Shown here: positions 27,904-37,400 of the stretch, in pieces
Numbering within the stretch: the stretch's first letter is position 1
How the letters are laid out: each line of letters begins with the position of its first letter
Assembly (NCBI RefSeq): GCF_031626875.1
Contig: NZ_JANDMF010000011.1
Coordinates: forward strand, 49,348 to 113,347
Source of the DNA: Clostridium sp031626875
GTDB taxonomy: Bacteria; Bacillota; Clostridia; Clostridiales; Clostridiaceae
Direction: 5' to 3'
Length of the DNA stretch: 64,000 bases
Notes under the pieces: model-generated
Seen by the model: the letters and a program-made list of their open reading frames with translations, nothing else
Told to the model about the DNA's origin: nothing
Database searches by the model: none
Program-made: the position numbers and the translations under genes

Positions 27904-28956
27904 TTATTTGTACATTTTAGAATAATACTTTTGATAATCTCCTGATGTTACATTATTCATCCATTCCTTATTATCTAAATACCATTTGATAGTCTTTTCT
28001 ATTCCAACTTCAAATGTAGTTTCTGGATACCATCCTAAATCAGCCTTTATCTTATCTGGAGCTATACCGTATCTTCTATCGTGCCCTTTTCTATCTTCTA
28101 CAAATTTCATTAAGTTTTCTGTTACTTCTTTATCTACATTTTCACCAATGTATGAAATAACTTTCTTAACTATTTGTAGATTAGTTCTTTCATTATGTCC
28201 ACCTACATTGTATACTTCTCCAAGAACTCCTTGTCTTACAACCATATCTATAGCTTTGCAGTGGTCTTCAACATATAACCAGTCTCTTACATTTAACCCA
28301 TCACCATATATAGGTAAATCCTTATGTTGTAAGCAGTTGTTTATTAATAATGGAATTAACTTTTCTGGGAATTGATATGGACCATAGTTATTTGAACATC
28401 TTGTTATGTTTATTGGCATTTTGAAAGTATCTCCATAAGCCTTAACCATAAAATCTGATCCAGCCTTACTTGCTGAATATGGACTATGTGGATCTAATGG
28501 AGTAGTTTCCATAAAGTATCCAGTTTCTCCAAGTGAACCATAAACTTCATCAGTTGATACTTGAAGGTATTTAACGCCTTCTATCCATCCATTTTCTTCA
28601 GTATACCAAGCATTCTTAGCACAATTTAATAAATTTACAGTTCCCATTACATTTGTCTTTGCAAACACTTCTGGTTCTCTTATACTTCTATCAACATGTG
28701 ATTCTGCAGCAAAGTTTACTACATAATCAAATTTGTAATCATTAAATAACTTAGTAACTAACTCTTGATCACAAATATCTCCTTGTACAAATACATGATT
28801 AGGACTATTTTCAACCTCTTTAAGGTTTTCTAAATTTCCTGCATAAGTTAATGCATCTAGATTTATTATCTTAACATCATTATATTTATTTAACATATAT
28901 AATACAAAATTTGAGCCTATGAAACCAGCTCCGCCTGTTACTAAATAAGTCTTCAT
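27904..28956 (-). CDS. rfbB: dTDP-glucose 4,6-dehydratase
   Basis: 350-residue extended SDR enzyme for step two of dTDP-L-rhamnose synthesis. GGAGFIGSNF binds NAD, FAAESHVDRS and STDEVYGSLG are present, and the catalytic YSASK is intact. ATG 28956 has AAAGGAGAG, located in the end of rfbC, 8 bases upstream; the longer frame from 28989 overlaps rfbC and adds residues not found in the family. Confidence 0.96.
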   Translation of the reverse strand: MKTYLVTGGAGFIGSNFVLYMLNKYNDVKIINLDALTYAGNLENLKEVENSPNHVFVQGDICDQELVTKLFNDYKFDYVVNFAAESHVDRSIREPEVFAKTNVMGTVNLLNCAKNAWYTEENGWIEGVKYLQVSTDEVYGSLGETGYFMETTPLDPHSPYSASKAGSDFMVKAYGDTFKMPINITRCSNNYGPYQFPEKLIPLLINNCLQHKDLPIYGDGLNVRDWLYVEDHCKAIDMVVRQGVLGEVYNVGGHNERTNLQIVKKVISYIGENVDKEVTENLMKFVEDRKGHDRRYGIAPDKIKADLGWYPETTFEVGIEKTIKWYLDNKEWMNNVTSGDYQKYYSKMYK

Positions 28957-28960
28957 AAAA

Positions 28961-29533
28961 TTACTCTCCTTTATACTCAAATGGAACATCTAATTCCTTT
29001 AATTTCTTTTGTACTTTATCCTTTTCTGATAAAAGTATGTTATCGATTCCTTCTAATGGCCATTCTATACCAACATCAGAATCATTCCATAACAATCCTG
29101 AATCATATTCAGGTGCATAAAAATCTGTACATTTATAATTAAAAATCGCTTCATCAGATAAAACTAAAAATCCATGTGCAAAACCTTCTGGAACATAGAA
29201 TTGTTTCTTGTTTTCATCAGTTAAAACAACACCTTCCCACTGTCCGTAAGTTGGAGAACCCTTTCTTAAATCTACTGCAACATCAAATACACTTCCTTTA
29301 GTAACTCTTACAAGTTTACCTTGTGTATGTTGTGTTTGGAAATGAAGTCCTCTAAGAACTCCCTTACTTGACTTTGACTCATTATCTTGTACGAAAGTCA
29401 TTGTTAACCCAGCTTCATCAAAGTGTTCTTTATTATAGCTTTCCATAAAATATCCTCTACTGTCTCCGAATATTTTAGGTTCTATAATGTATAAATCTTT
29501 AATCTTTGTCTTAACGAAATTAAAGTTTCCCAT
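28961..29533 (-). CDS. rfbC: dTDP-4-dehydrorhamnose 3,5-epimerase
   Basis: 190-residue cupin-fold RmlC. DSRGYFMESYN, the catalytic-histidine segment GVLRGLHFQ, and VPEGFAHGF with its conserved Tyr/Asp downstream are all present. It is the first gene of the leftward polysaccharide operon. Order rfbC-rfbB at one end and rfbA-rfbD at the other end of the cluster completes the four-step rhamnose pathway. AGGAGAT precedes the ATG. Confidence 0.96.
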   Translation of the reverse strand: MGNFNFVKTKIKDLYIIEPKIFGDSRGYFMESYNKEHFDEAGLTMTFVQDNESKSSKGVLRGLHFQTQHTQGKLVRVTKGSVFDVAVDLRKGSPTYGQWEGVVLTDENKKQFYVPEGFAHGFLVLSDEAIFNYKCTDFYAPEYDSGLLWNDSDVGIEWPLEGIDNILLSEKDKVQKKLKELDVPFEYKGE

Positions 29534-29623
29534 TTCTCGATCTCCTAACTTTTTCTTTACTATTTATTTGTTGTATATTGTTTTTTATATACATACAATT
29601 ATACCAGTTTATAATACTATTTA

Positions 29624-29652
29624 ATACTATTATTAATATTATTTCTTGTCAA
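29624..29652 (-). promoter_or_regulatory. Promoter of the rfb polysaccharide operon
   Basis: Minus strand TTGACA (29647-29652), 17-bp spacer, TAGTAT (29624-29629), about 90 bp before rfbC. Confidence 0.55.
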
Positions 29653-29723
29653 ACATCTTAATAGAATTGTAATTATTATTACTAATAATTAAATGTGTTT
29701 AATTATATTTGATTAATTATTTA

Positions 29724-30242
29724 TTATTTCTTTTTTTTTGCTGTCGATACACCTCTTTTTCTTCCAAAATAATACCAACAATAAAATAAAGTCATACCTA
29801 TTATTCCTCCAATAAAATCAATAATTACATCCTCTACACAAGAATGTCTTCCTTTAACATATATTTGATGATATTCATCTGTAACAGCATAAAAAAGAAC
29901 TATAAACAAAATATTTATAATAACATTCTTTCCTTTTTTATTATGTGCAAAATAAGCATTAGCAATTAGTACAGCTAGTATAAAAAATTCAAATCCATGA
30001 GCTACCTTTCTTATATTAAGGTTTAATGCAACCCTCACATTACTATTTGATTCCTTGGCTTCATTCGGCCCTGCATATACTAAAAACTTATTTCCCCTTT
30101 CAGTTACCTCCTGCTTAATTGATATTATCTTATCAATTATTTTGTAACTTAATCCATTAGATTCATTTCCATTTTGACTGGAATTATAAAATATAAAACC
30201 CATCCACAATATACATAGAAGTACACTTATCTTTTTATACAT
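29724..30242 (-). CDS. VanZ-like family membrane protein
   Basis: 172 residues with four hydrophobic helices. FIFYNSSQNGNESN after helix 1, NIRKVAHGFEFFILAVL and TDEYHQIYVKGRHSCVEDVIIDFIGG are the conserved VanZ-like blocks (His, Asp, Glu and Gln positions kept). VanZ proteins affect teicoplanin tolerance and envelope functions; the biochemical activity is unclear. ATG 30242 has GGGGAGA upstream, preferred to a longer frame from 30284. It is monocistronic. Confidence 0.85.
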   Translation of the reverse strand: MYKKISVLLCILWMGFIFYNSSQNGNESNGLSYKIIDKIISIKQEVTERGNKFLVYAGPNEAKESNSNVRVALNLNIRKVAHGFEFFILAVLIANAYFAHNKKGKNVIINILFIVLFYAVTDEYHQIYVKGRHSCVEDVIIDFIGGIIGMTLFYCWYYFGRKRGVSTAKKKK

Positions 30243-30409
30243 CTCATTCTCCCCATATAAACCAAATTTAATATATATTTGCATTTTAGATTTTACAATT
30301 GCTAATGTGTAGTCTAAATTGCAACATATATAATAATCATTATAACAATATCTGCATTTTTTTTCATTTATATCATAATAAATTCATATTTTCATAACTT
30401 TTAATGCAA

Positions 30410-30438
30410 TTTACATATGTAATTCCTAATGCTAAAAT
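30410..30438 (+). promoter_or_regulatory. Promoter of the HAD phosphatase gene
   Basis: TTTACA (30410-30415), 17-bp spacer, TAAAAT (30433-30438) with an extended TG. Confidence 0.5.
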
Positions 30439-30480
30439 CAATACATATATAATAACAATGTAGAATTATGGAGGGGAACA

Positions 30481-31308
30481 ATGAAATATAAACTTATATG
30501 TATAGATATGGATGGAACATTACTTGATAATAATCATATACTTAGTGAGGAAAATAAATCTGCTATTATAGAAGCTCACCAAAGAGGCATTACCATAGCA
30601 GTTACTACAGGCAGATTATTCGCTTCAGCAAAATGCTACTATGATCTTCTCGGAATCACTGGTCCAATAATTGCATCTAATGGAACTTATATTAGAGAAA
30701 AAAATAAAAAAGATTTCATATATAAGTGTGCTTTTTCAACAGAAGAAGTTAAAAATATATATGAAATAACCAAAAGAAATAACCTATCTTGCATTTTTTA
30801 TACAGCAGATACTGCTCTATCATCTGTTGAAATCAACAAAGATCATCCTTATATTCAAAATAATAAAAATCTTGCAGAAGAAGATAAAATCAAATTCGTT
30901 ACAAACAAAGATTTAATGCCTATATTAGAAAGATTTGATGGTGAAATACTTAAAGGAATCGCCATAGAAAATGACAATAATAAAAAAGAAATCTTATTTA
31001 AGGTCAAAGAAGAACTTAAAACTTTAGATACATTTGAAGTAGTTAGTTCTGGTAGCAATAACTTTGAAATAATGAAAAAAGGTTCTTCTAAAGGGGCTGC
31101 TGTTAAAAGATTATCTGAAATTTTAAATATTAAAAGAGAAGAGATTATCTGTATAGGAGATAATGAAAATGATCTTTCTATGATAAAATATGCAGGACTT
31201 GGAATAGCTATGGGAAATGCTGCTGATATTCTTAAGAATGAGGCAGATTATATAACAGATACTAATTTGAAATCTGGAGTTGCTAAAGCTATAAGAAAGT
31301 TTATTTAA
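30481..31308 (+). CDS. Cof-type HAD-IIB family phosphatase
   Basis: 275 residues with HAD motif I DMDGTLLD (9-16), motif II around TTGR and motif III/IV GDNENDLSMIKYAG near residue 220. The type IIB cap lies between them. Family members hydrolyse sugar phosphates or phosphorylated cofactors in the cytoplasm; the substrate is not predictable. GGAGGGGA precedes the ATG. It is monocistronic with its own promoter and terminator. Confidence 0.9.
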   Translation: MKYKLICIDMDGTLLDNNHILSEENKSAIIEAHQRGITIAVTTGRLFASAKCYYDLLGITGPIIASNGTYIREKNKKDFIYKCAFSTEEVKNIYEITKRNNLSCIFYTADTALSSVEINKDHPYIQNNKNLAEEDKIKFVTNKDLMPILERFDGEILKGIAIENDNNKKEILFKVKEELKTLDTFEVVSSGSNNFEIMKKGSSKGAAVKRLSEILNIKREEIICIGDNENDLSMIKYAGLGIAMGNAADILKNEADYITDTNLKSGVAKAIRKFI

Positions 31309-31311
31309 TTG

Positions 31312-31362
31312 AAAAAAAGAGTAGATTTTGTTCAATATAACACAAAATCTGCTCTTTTCTTT
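31312..31362 (+). terminator. Intrinsic terminator of the HAD gene
   Basis: Long inverted repeat AAAGAGTAGATTTTGT / ACAAAATCTGCTCTTT (31315-31358) followed by T-rich sequence. Confidence 0.8.
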
Positions 31363-31543
31363 ATGTTTTCATTTTCTCCAAATTTCTTAGTTCTATCAAA
31401 TGTTTTATTTTTATTTATAATTCAATTAAATATCATTCTTTAAAAATCATAAAGTAACATACAAAAAACACGATAAAATATTTAGAAAATCCTTTAAGTA
31501 TTTTTAATAAAAATCTAAAAAGTATGATACAAGGAGTGTTTTT

Positions 31544-33319
31544 ATGAAAAAAATAGGTACTAAAATTGTACTGATGGCTATTACTATAGTATTTTCAACA
31601 GCATTTATAATTGGTGCAGTTGTCACTACTCAAAATTATTATAGTAATAAAGAAATGTTAGAGACCCTTCGTAGTACAATGAATGATAATTTTGATGCAA
31701 AAATTAAGGAACAAGTAGAAAATGCTATTTCAATGTTGGATGGAGTAAATAAAAGATATGAAAAAGGAGAAATAACATTATCTCAAGCAAAAGAACTTGG
31801 AGCAAATTTATTAAGAGGGTTAAAATACGGTAATGGAGGGTACTTTTGGGCCGATACAGAAGATGGAACTAATGTAGTTTTAAATGGCACACCAACTGAA
31901 GGAACTAATCGTATGAACCTCTTAGATTCTAACGGATACCCTATGATTAAAAATATCATAGCTACTGGCATGAAAGATGGGGGAGGATATACAGATTATT
32001 ATTTTCCTAAAAAAGGCGAAACAACTCCTCTACCAAAAAGAGGTTATAGTTTAGAATTCAAACCTTTTGGCTGGATAGTTGGTACTGGAAATTATGTTGA
32101 TGATATTGACACTTTAATATCTGCTAAAAATCAAGTTTTAAATGACACTTTAAAAAGAAATTTATTATCATTAGTAGGTATCATAGCTGTAATGATAGTT
32201 TTTGCTTCAATTAGTGCTATTTACTTTAGTAGAATAATAACAAATCCAATTTTATTTTTAACAAAACTGGTTAATAAAACTTCAGCTTTAGATTTAGAAT
32301 ATGATCCAAGTTTTGAAAAATTAGGTAAATACAAAGATGAAATTGGCATTATATCTAATTCTGTTATTAATTTAAGAAAAGAACTTAGAAACATAGTAAA
32401 TCTTATTAAACAAGATTCTAAAGAGATTTTCACTTTTGCTGAAGAATTAAATTCTGAAACAGAAAGAACAGTATCTTCAATTAAAGAAGTCACTTTAACA
32501 ATAGAAGAGCTAGCAAAAGGGGCAACATCCCAAGCCAAAGATGCACAAGAAGGAGCTGAAAATTTATCTGTTTTAGCTAATGAAATTGATATATCTGTTG
32601 ATAGAACTAAAGAAGTTGAAAATTTCTCAAAGAAAATTAAGGATGTTAACTTAGATGGTAAAGAAACTTTGAAAAAACTTAAAGACAGACTTAAAGAAAA
32701 CAATGAATCTAGCAGAGAAGTTTCAAAAAATATTGGTACACTTGCAAACAAATCAGCTTCAATTGGAGAAATAGTAGGATCTATTGAAGGAATTGCATCT
32801 CAAACTAATCTTTTAGCATTAAATGCAGCAATCGAGGCAGCTAGAGCAGGAGAATTAGGAAAAGGGTTTGCTGTAGTTGCAGATGAAGTAAAAACTCTTT
32901 CTGAAATGACAACCCAGGCAACTCAAGAAATTGCAACTGTTATTAATGAAATTCAAAAAGAAATAGATGTAGCTAAAAATAGTATGAACATTGGTGAAGG
33001 CATATTAAAAGATGTTAATACTGCTATGAAAGAAACAGATGTAGCTTTTGATTCCATTGGAGAATCTATAGAAAATGCAATTTTAAAAATTTCTGAACTA
33101 ACTGAAAATATTGAAAAAGTTGGTTTAAATAAAAATGAAATAGTACATTCAGTTGAAGCTATTTCAGCTATTTCACAAGAATCTGCTGCTGCTACTGAAG
33201 AAATTTCAGCATCAATGGATGAGCAGCATAGAATTATGGAGAATATTACATATAAAAGTAGTAGCCTAAAAGGAATTTCTAACAGCTTACAGGAAGTAAT
33301 AAGCAAAATTAAACTATAA
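31544..33319 (+). CDS. Methyl-accepting chemotaxis protein with single Cache domain
   Basis: 591 residues. Membrane helix 1 (9-31) is followed by an extracellular sCache_2-like sensor (about 35-200; GNGGYFWADTEDGTNVVLNG, FKPFGWIVGTGNYVDD), membrane helix 2 (203-225), HAMP (226-280) and a cytoplasmic signalling domain with the invariant tip LLALNAAIEAARAGE. It ends without a CheR-binding pentapeptide. It should sense a small ligand outside the cell and signal to CheA/CheW, which are not in the window. AAGGAG precedes the ATG. It is monocistronic. Confidence 0.93.
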   Translation: MKKIGTKIVLMAITIVFSTAFIIGAVVTTQNYYSNKEMLETLRSTMNDNFDAKIKEQVENAISMLDGVNKRYEKGEITLSQAKELGANLLRGLKYGNGGYFWADTEDGTNVVLNGTPTEGTNRMNLLDSNGYPMIKNIIATGMKDGGGYTDYYFPKKGETTPLPKRGYSLEFKPFGWIVGTGNYVDDIDTLISAKNQVLNDTLKRNLLSLVGIIAVMIVFASISAIYFSRIITNPILFLTKLVNKTSALDLEYDPSFEKLGKYKDEIGIISNSVINLRKELRNIVNLIKQDSKEIFTFAEELNSETERTVSSIKEVTLTIEELAKGATSQAKDAQEGAENLSVLANEIDISVDRTKEVENFSKKIKDVNLDGKETLKKLKDRLKENNESSREVSKNIGTLANKSASIGEIVGSIEGIASQTNLLALNAAIEAARAGELGKGFAVVADEVKTLSEMTTQATQEIATVINEIQKEIDVAKNSMNIGEGILKDVNTAMKETDVAFDSIGESIENAILKISELTENIEKVGLNKNEIVHSVEAISAISQESAAATEEISASMDEQHRIMENITYKSSSLKGISNSLQEVISKIKL

Positions 33320-33327
33320 ACCAAAAG

Positions 33328-33361
33328 TAGAGATGTTGTTAAACCAATTACAACATCTCCA
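33328..33361. terminator. Hairpin between convergent MCP and LCP genes
   Basis: GAGATGTTGT / ACAACATCTC (33330-33339, 33350-33359). T-runs are weak on both sides. Confidence 0.55.
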
Positions 33362-33390
33362 CTCATAATTATAAATTTTTCATTCACTTC

Positions 33391-34299
33391 TTAATTGCTT
33401 CCATAAATGAAGTTATGAAGAGCTTCCACATTAGGCTCTTTCTCCCATTCTAAATGGTATACTCCTGCAGTAAAATCTTTTGTTGTTCCATCTATTGGAA
33501 TTCTAAACTCTTTAACCCCACCATTACCAATACTTAATAAAATTTTGCCAAGTTCCAAAGACTCTGTTGTAGATAAATTAGTTTCAATATATGATGTAAG
33601 CTGTGATGCCACACTTGGATAACTAGTCACAGGTAAATTCTTAGCTTTTTGTAATATCTCAAGCATTATATTTCTTTGTCTACCTGTTCTTTGAAAATCA
33701 GAATCTACTAATCTTATTCTTGCATATATTGCAGTTTGTTCCCCAGTTAATGTAACATGACCTGATTTTTTAACCATTTCATATCCTACTTTTTTATTCA
33801 TCTCTATCCTTTGAGATTCTGTTAAATCCACATCATATCCACCAAAAGTATCAACTATTTTCATAAAACCATCAAAATCAACCTTTGCATATTTGCTTAT
33901 ATCTAGATTAAATAATTCATTTAATTTAGATATTGTAAGAGGAACTCCACCATAATGATAAGCATAATTTATTTTATTGGCTTTTCCTTCCCCAAAGTAA
34001 ACATATGTATCCCTCATTATAGAAGTTAGTTTAGCTATTTTATCATCTTTATCTAATGATAATATCATTATAGAATCAGACGCATTTTCAATTTGATCAA
34101 CACCCATTAACAATATATTTGTTATGTGTTTTTCTGCACTTTTCTGTTCAGTTTCCTGTGATACATTTAACTCTTCTTTAGTTTCTGTCAACTCAACTTT
34201 GTTTATTCTATTAATTTTGTTATAGGCATATACCCCTGATCCAATTAATATTAACAAAATTGAAATTATTACTATCAGTACCTTACTTCTCTTTCTCAC
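33391..34299 (-). CDS. LytR-CpsA-Psr (LCP) family glycopolymer transferase
   Basis: 302 residues: short basic cytoplasmic start, one membrane helix (about 5-25), then an extracellular LCP domain (about 65-220) with NILLMGVDQ, DSIMILSLDK, TSIMRDTYVY and AIYARIRLVDSDFQRTGRQR, the conserved Asp/Arg positions for the polyprenyl-pyrophosphate substrate. LCP enzymes attach teichoic acids or capsules to peptidoglycan. GTG 34299 is preferred because GTGGGAGG is 7 bases upstream; the longer frame begins inside that site. It is a plausible partner of the rfb glycan or of the surface proteins upstream. Confidence 0.9.
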   Translation of the reverse strand: MRKRSKVLIVIISILLILIGSGVYAYNKINRINKVELTETKEELNVSQETEQKSAEKHITNILLMGVDQIENASDSIMILSLDKDDKIAKLTSIMRDTYVYFGEGKANKINYAYHYGGVPLTISKLNELFNLDISKYAKVDFDGFMKIVDTFGGYDVDLTESQRIEMNKKVGYEMVKKSGHVTLTGEQTAIYARIRLVDSDFQRTGRQRNIMLEILQKAKNLPVTSYPSVASQLTSYIETNLSTTESLELGKILLSIGNGGVKEFRIPIDGTTKDFTAGVYHLEWEKEPNVEALHNFIYGSN

Positions 34300-34424
34300 T
34301 ATTTTTCCTCCCACCTATATTAATCTATTGCTATTATATCACAGTTTTAAATTAACCAAATTATGTTCATTAAATTCATATATTATTATCAATAACCAAA
34401 ATCTAACCTATACTTCTCTTTAAG

Positions 34425-34464
34425 CACAAAAAGGTCAGTACAATAAGTACTAACCTTTTTTGTG
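34425..34464 (-). terminator. Intrinsic terminator of the kinase/Ig-like operon
   Basis: CACAAAAAGGTCAGTAC / GTACTAACCTTTTTTGTG stem with AATAA loop, immediately after the stop of the Ig-like protein gene. Confidence 0.85.
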
Positions 34465-34468
34465 ATAT

Positions 34469-37400
34469 CTAGTCAGTGTATTCAGTTTTAAATGCTTTTT
34501 TTGGTCCTTTTCTAAATATGGCAAATCCTAAACCTGCCACTGCAATTACTACCCCTGCAATCAGTGGGTAAAGTATAAATTTATTTGTATATATAGTTGT
34601 AAGTACAGTTTTATTTGCAACATTTAAATTGATCTTTTGCTCTGTTTTATTCCCTGCTATATCAGTTGCTTTTAATAAAACTTCATAACTTTTAACATCT
34701 GTAAAGTTAAGTTTATATACGTCTTGTCCTATTTCATCTTTATCATGTTTTTCTATTAATTCTCCATTAACAGTTATGCTCTCTATCTTATCATCTGGAT
34801 TATCTAGTTTAATTGTAGCTGCTGCTGCCTCTAAATATGTCTTATTTTCTTCAATTCCTTCTACTATAAACTTTGGTGGTGTCTTATCGATTATAAATTC
34901 AACACTTATATTTTCAATATTTCCAGCTTTATCTTTAACCTCTATAAATAAAACATGTTTTCCTTCCGCTTCAATAGGATCACCCATTTCATAATCTTCC
35001 CCATCTAAAGTCATAGATATTATAGTATAATCTGTTAAATCATCAATAATAAATTTAGGAATAACAGTATCTGTAAAATACTTACCTGACATAGGTGTTT
35101 CAAATCTTATTATCGGTTTATCTTTATCTATAGTAAAACTTATAGCATCATCTTTTTTGTTATTTGCTAAATCTGTTGCTACTAACTTAAAGTTATAATC
35201 TTGTTGTTTCTCTAATTTAGTTCCTGATGCAAATGGTGCACCATTTAACGTTGAAGAAGTTCTAGCAGCATCTAAGTTAGTATCAGTCATTTCAAACTTT
35301 GGTGTTATATCCTTATTAAAGAAACCAGCCATTATACCAGAAATTTTTATTTGTGGTGTTGTGGTATCTAATGTAAATGTCAAATTCAAAGTAGTCTGAT
35401 TTTTAGCTTTGTCACTTGCTACTACTACATAACTAAACTTTCCATCTACTGAAACCATAGGAATATTACCAACAATATTTCCTCCATTATTCAATGTAAC
35501 TGTATTTATTGTATCTTCTGAATTATCTAATTTAAATATAGGAGTAAATATTCTATTTATATAAGCTCCATCTTTAATAACAGTTCCATCATTACTCATC
35601 ATTGGAGTTATTTTAGGTGCAGTTTTATCTATTGTAAATTTAATTGAAGTACTATTAGTATTTCCAGCCTTATCTTTTGATGAGAAATTAATTTCATAAT
35701 TTCCTTCTTGTGTAAATGTATGTGATAAACTAGCTGTTCTTCCAGAAATCACAAAATTTCCTACATTATAATTTTGTCCATTTCTTGTTACTGTAGCATT
35801 ATTTTCAAGCTGATTAACATCTACACTTGTAAGATTTACAGTTTTATCTACATTATAATAATTATCTGCATCTACACCTGTTATAGAAACAGCTGGTTTT
35901 GTTTTATCTGTAGTAAATACCACTGACTTTGTAACAGCTATATTTCCTGAACCATCTTTTGCTGTAACAGTCATTCTATATTCTGCATCATCCTCAAAGT
36001 CTGCATAAGTTTGTCTTGTTACAACTCCTCTTCCTTCAGTTCCAAACTTAGGATTGAAAGTTTCTACCTTTCCATCTGGAGTTATCTTTTCATATTTTAC
36101 AGTAATAATATCATTCTCATAATGATTTTCTGTAACTTTAACTGTCACAGTTTTTTCTGGATTACTAAATGAATTATTTAATTTATCAAAATCCTCTATT
36201 TCTATTATTGGAGCTGTTTTATCAACTATAACAACAACATTACGAGTAGTAGTATTTCCAGCAGAATCTGTTGATTCTACTTTTATCTTATAAGTTCCTT
36301 CTTCAGTAAAGTTATATGAAGTCTTTCTTTCTATACCAGTTCCTTGAAGTGGACTTACTGTTAAATTTTTTCCATTCTCATCTGTAATTTCAACTAAATC
36401 TTTATTATGATTTACATCACTAATAGAAATATTAACAAGCTTATTTTGATTATAGTAATATGTTTTATTATTTTCTAAATTACTAAGATTTCCATTAGCT
36501 TCAACTGCCTTTATATCAATAATTGGAGCTGATTGATCTATAGTAAATTTAATTTGTTTATTTTTATCATCCTTAGTTGTATTTAATTCATTCCCTGCTC
36601 TATCCTTGGAAACTATATCTATTTTATAAACTCCATCTTGCTTTATTTCACTAAAGTTAAATTTATTTGAATTGGAATCTTTTTTTACAGTTATAGTTTC
36701 TCCATTTCCTTTAGAAAACTCCCCTTTTTCATTTACAGATGCTATTACCTTTTCATCTCTTATAACTGTTATTGTACTTGTATCAAAATTATCATCAGTA
36801 ATATCAATAACTGGTTTTGGTGTTTCATCTTCATTCTTTAAGTTATAATAAGCTTTCATATCTTTTTCAAGTTTAATTGAAGGCTTTGCAGCATCCATTA
36901 CAAATGTAACTACTTGCTTATCTTCACTACTACCAGAATTAGGTGAATATTTATTTCCTGATTTATCTTCTGCTTCTACTTTTACTGTGTATTTTCCATC
37001 TTTTAAAGATGAAAATTTTATTTTCTTAGCAGTTGCATCTTTTGATTCAAACTCTAATTTTACAGCTCCATTATTTCCGCTTTCATCTTGAATATCTTCA
37101 TTGCTTCCATCTAACTTAGCTGTTGCTATTGTAGCATCTCCTTTTTTAACAGTAACTATATACTTGCTTAAATTTTTATCATTTATTTGTATGCTTGCTG
37201 ATGTATTTTTTTGATTAGAATATACTATTTCAGAAGCATTGTAATTTTTGCCTCCATAATTAAATAAAACACTTGGAGCCTTTCCATCAACATTCAGTGA
37301 AAAACTACTATTAGTTTGACTTCCATCCCACTTTACTAAATTTACATTAACAGTATATTCTCCCTCTCCTAAAGCTTTAGTCTTTTTCTCTAATCTCCCT

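Noticed and set aside
32221..33387. Long minus-strand frames opposite the chemoreceptor
   Set aside because: Ser/Leu-rich antisense shadows of the helical signalling domain, without ribosome sites.
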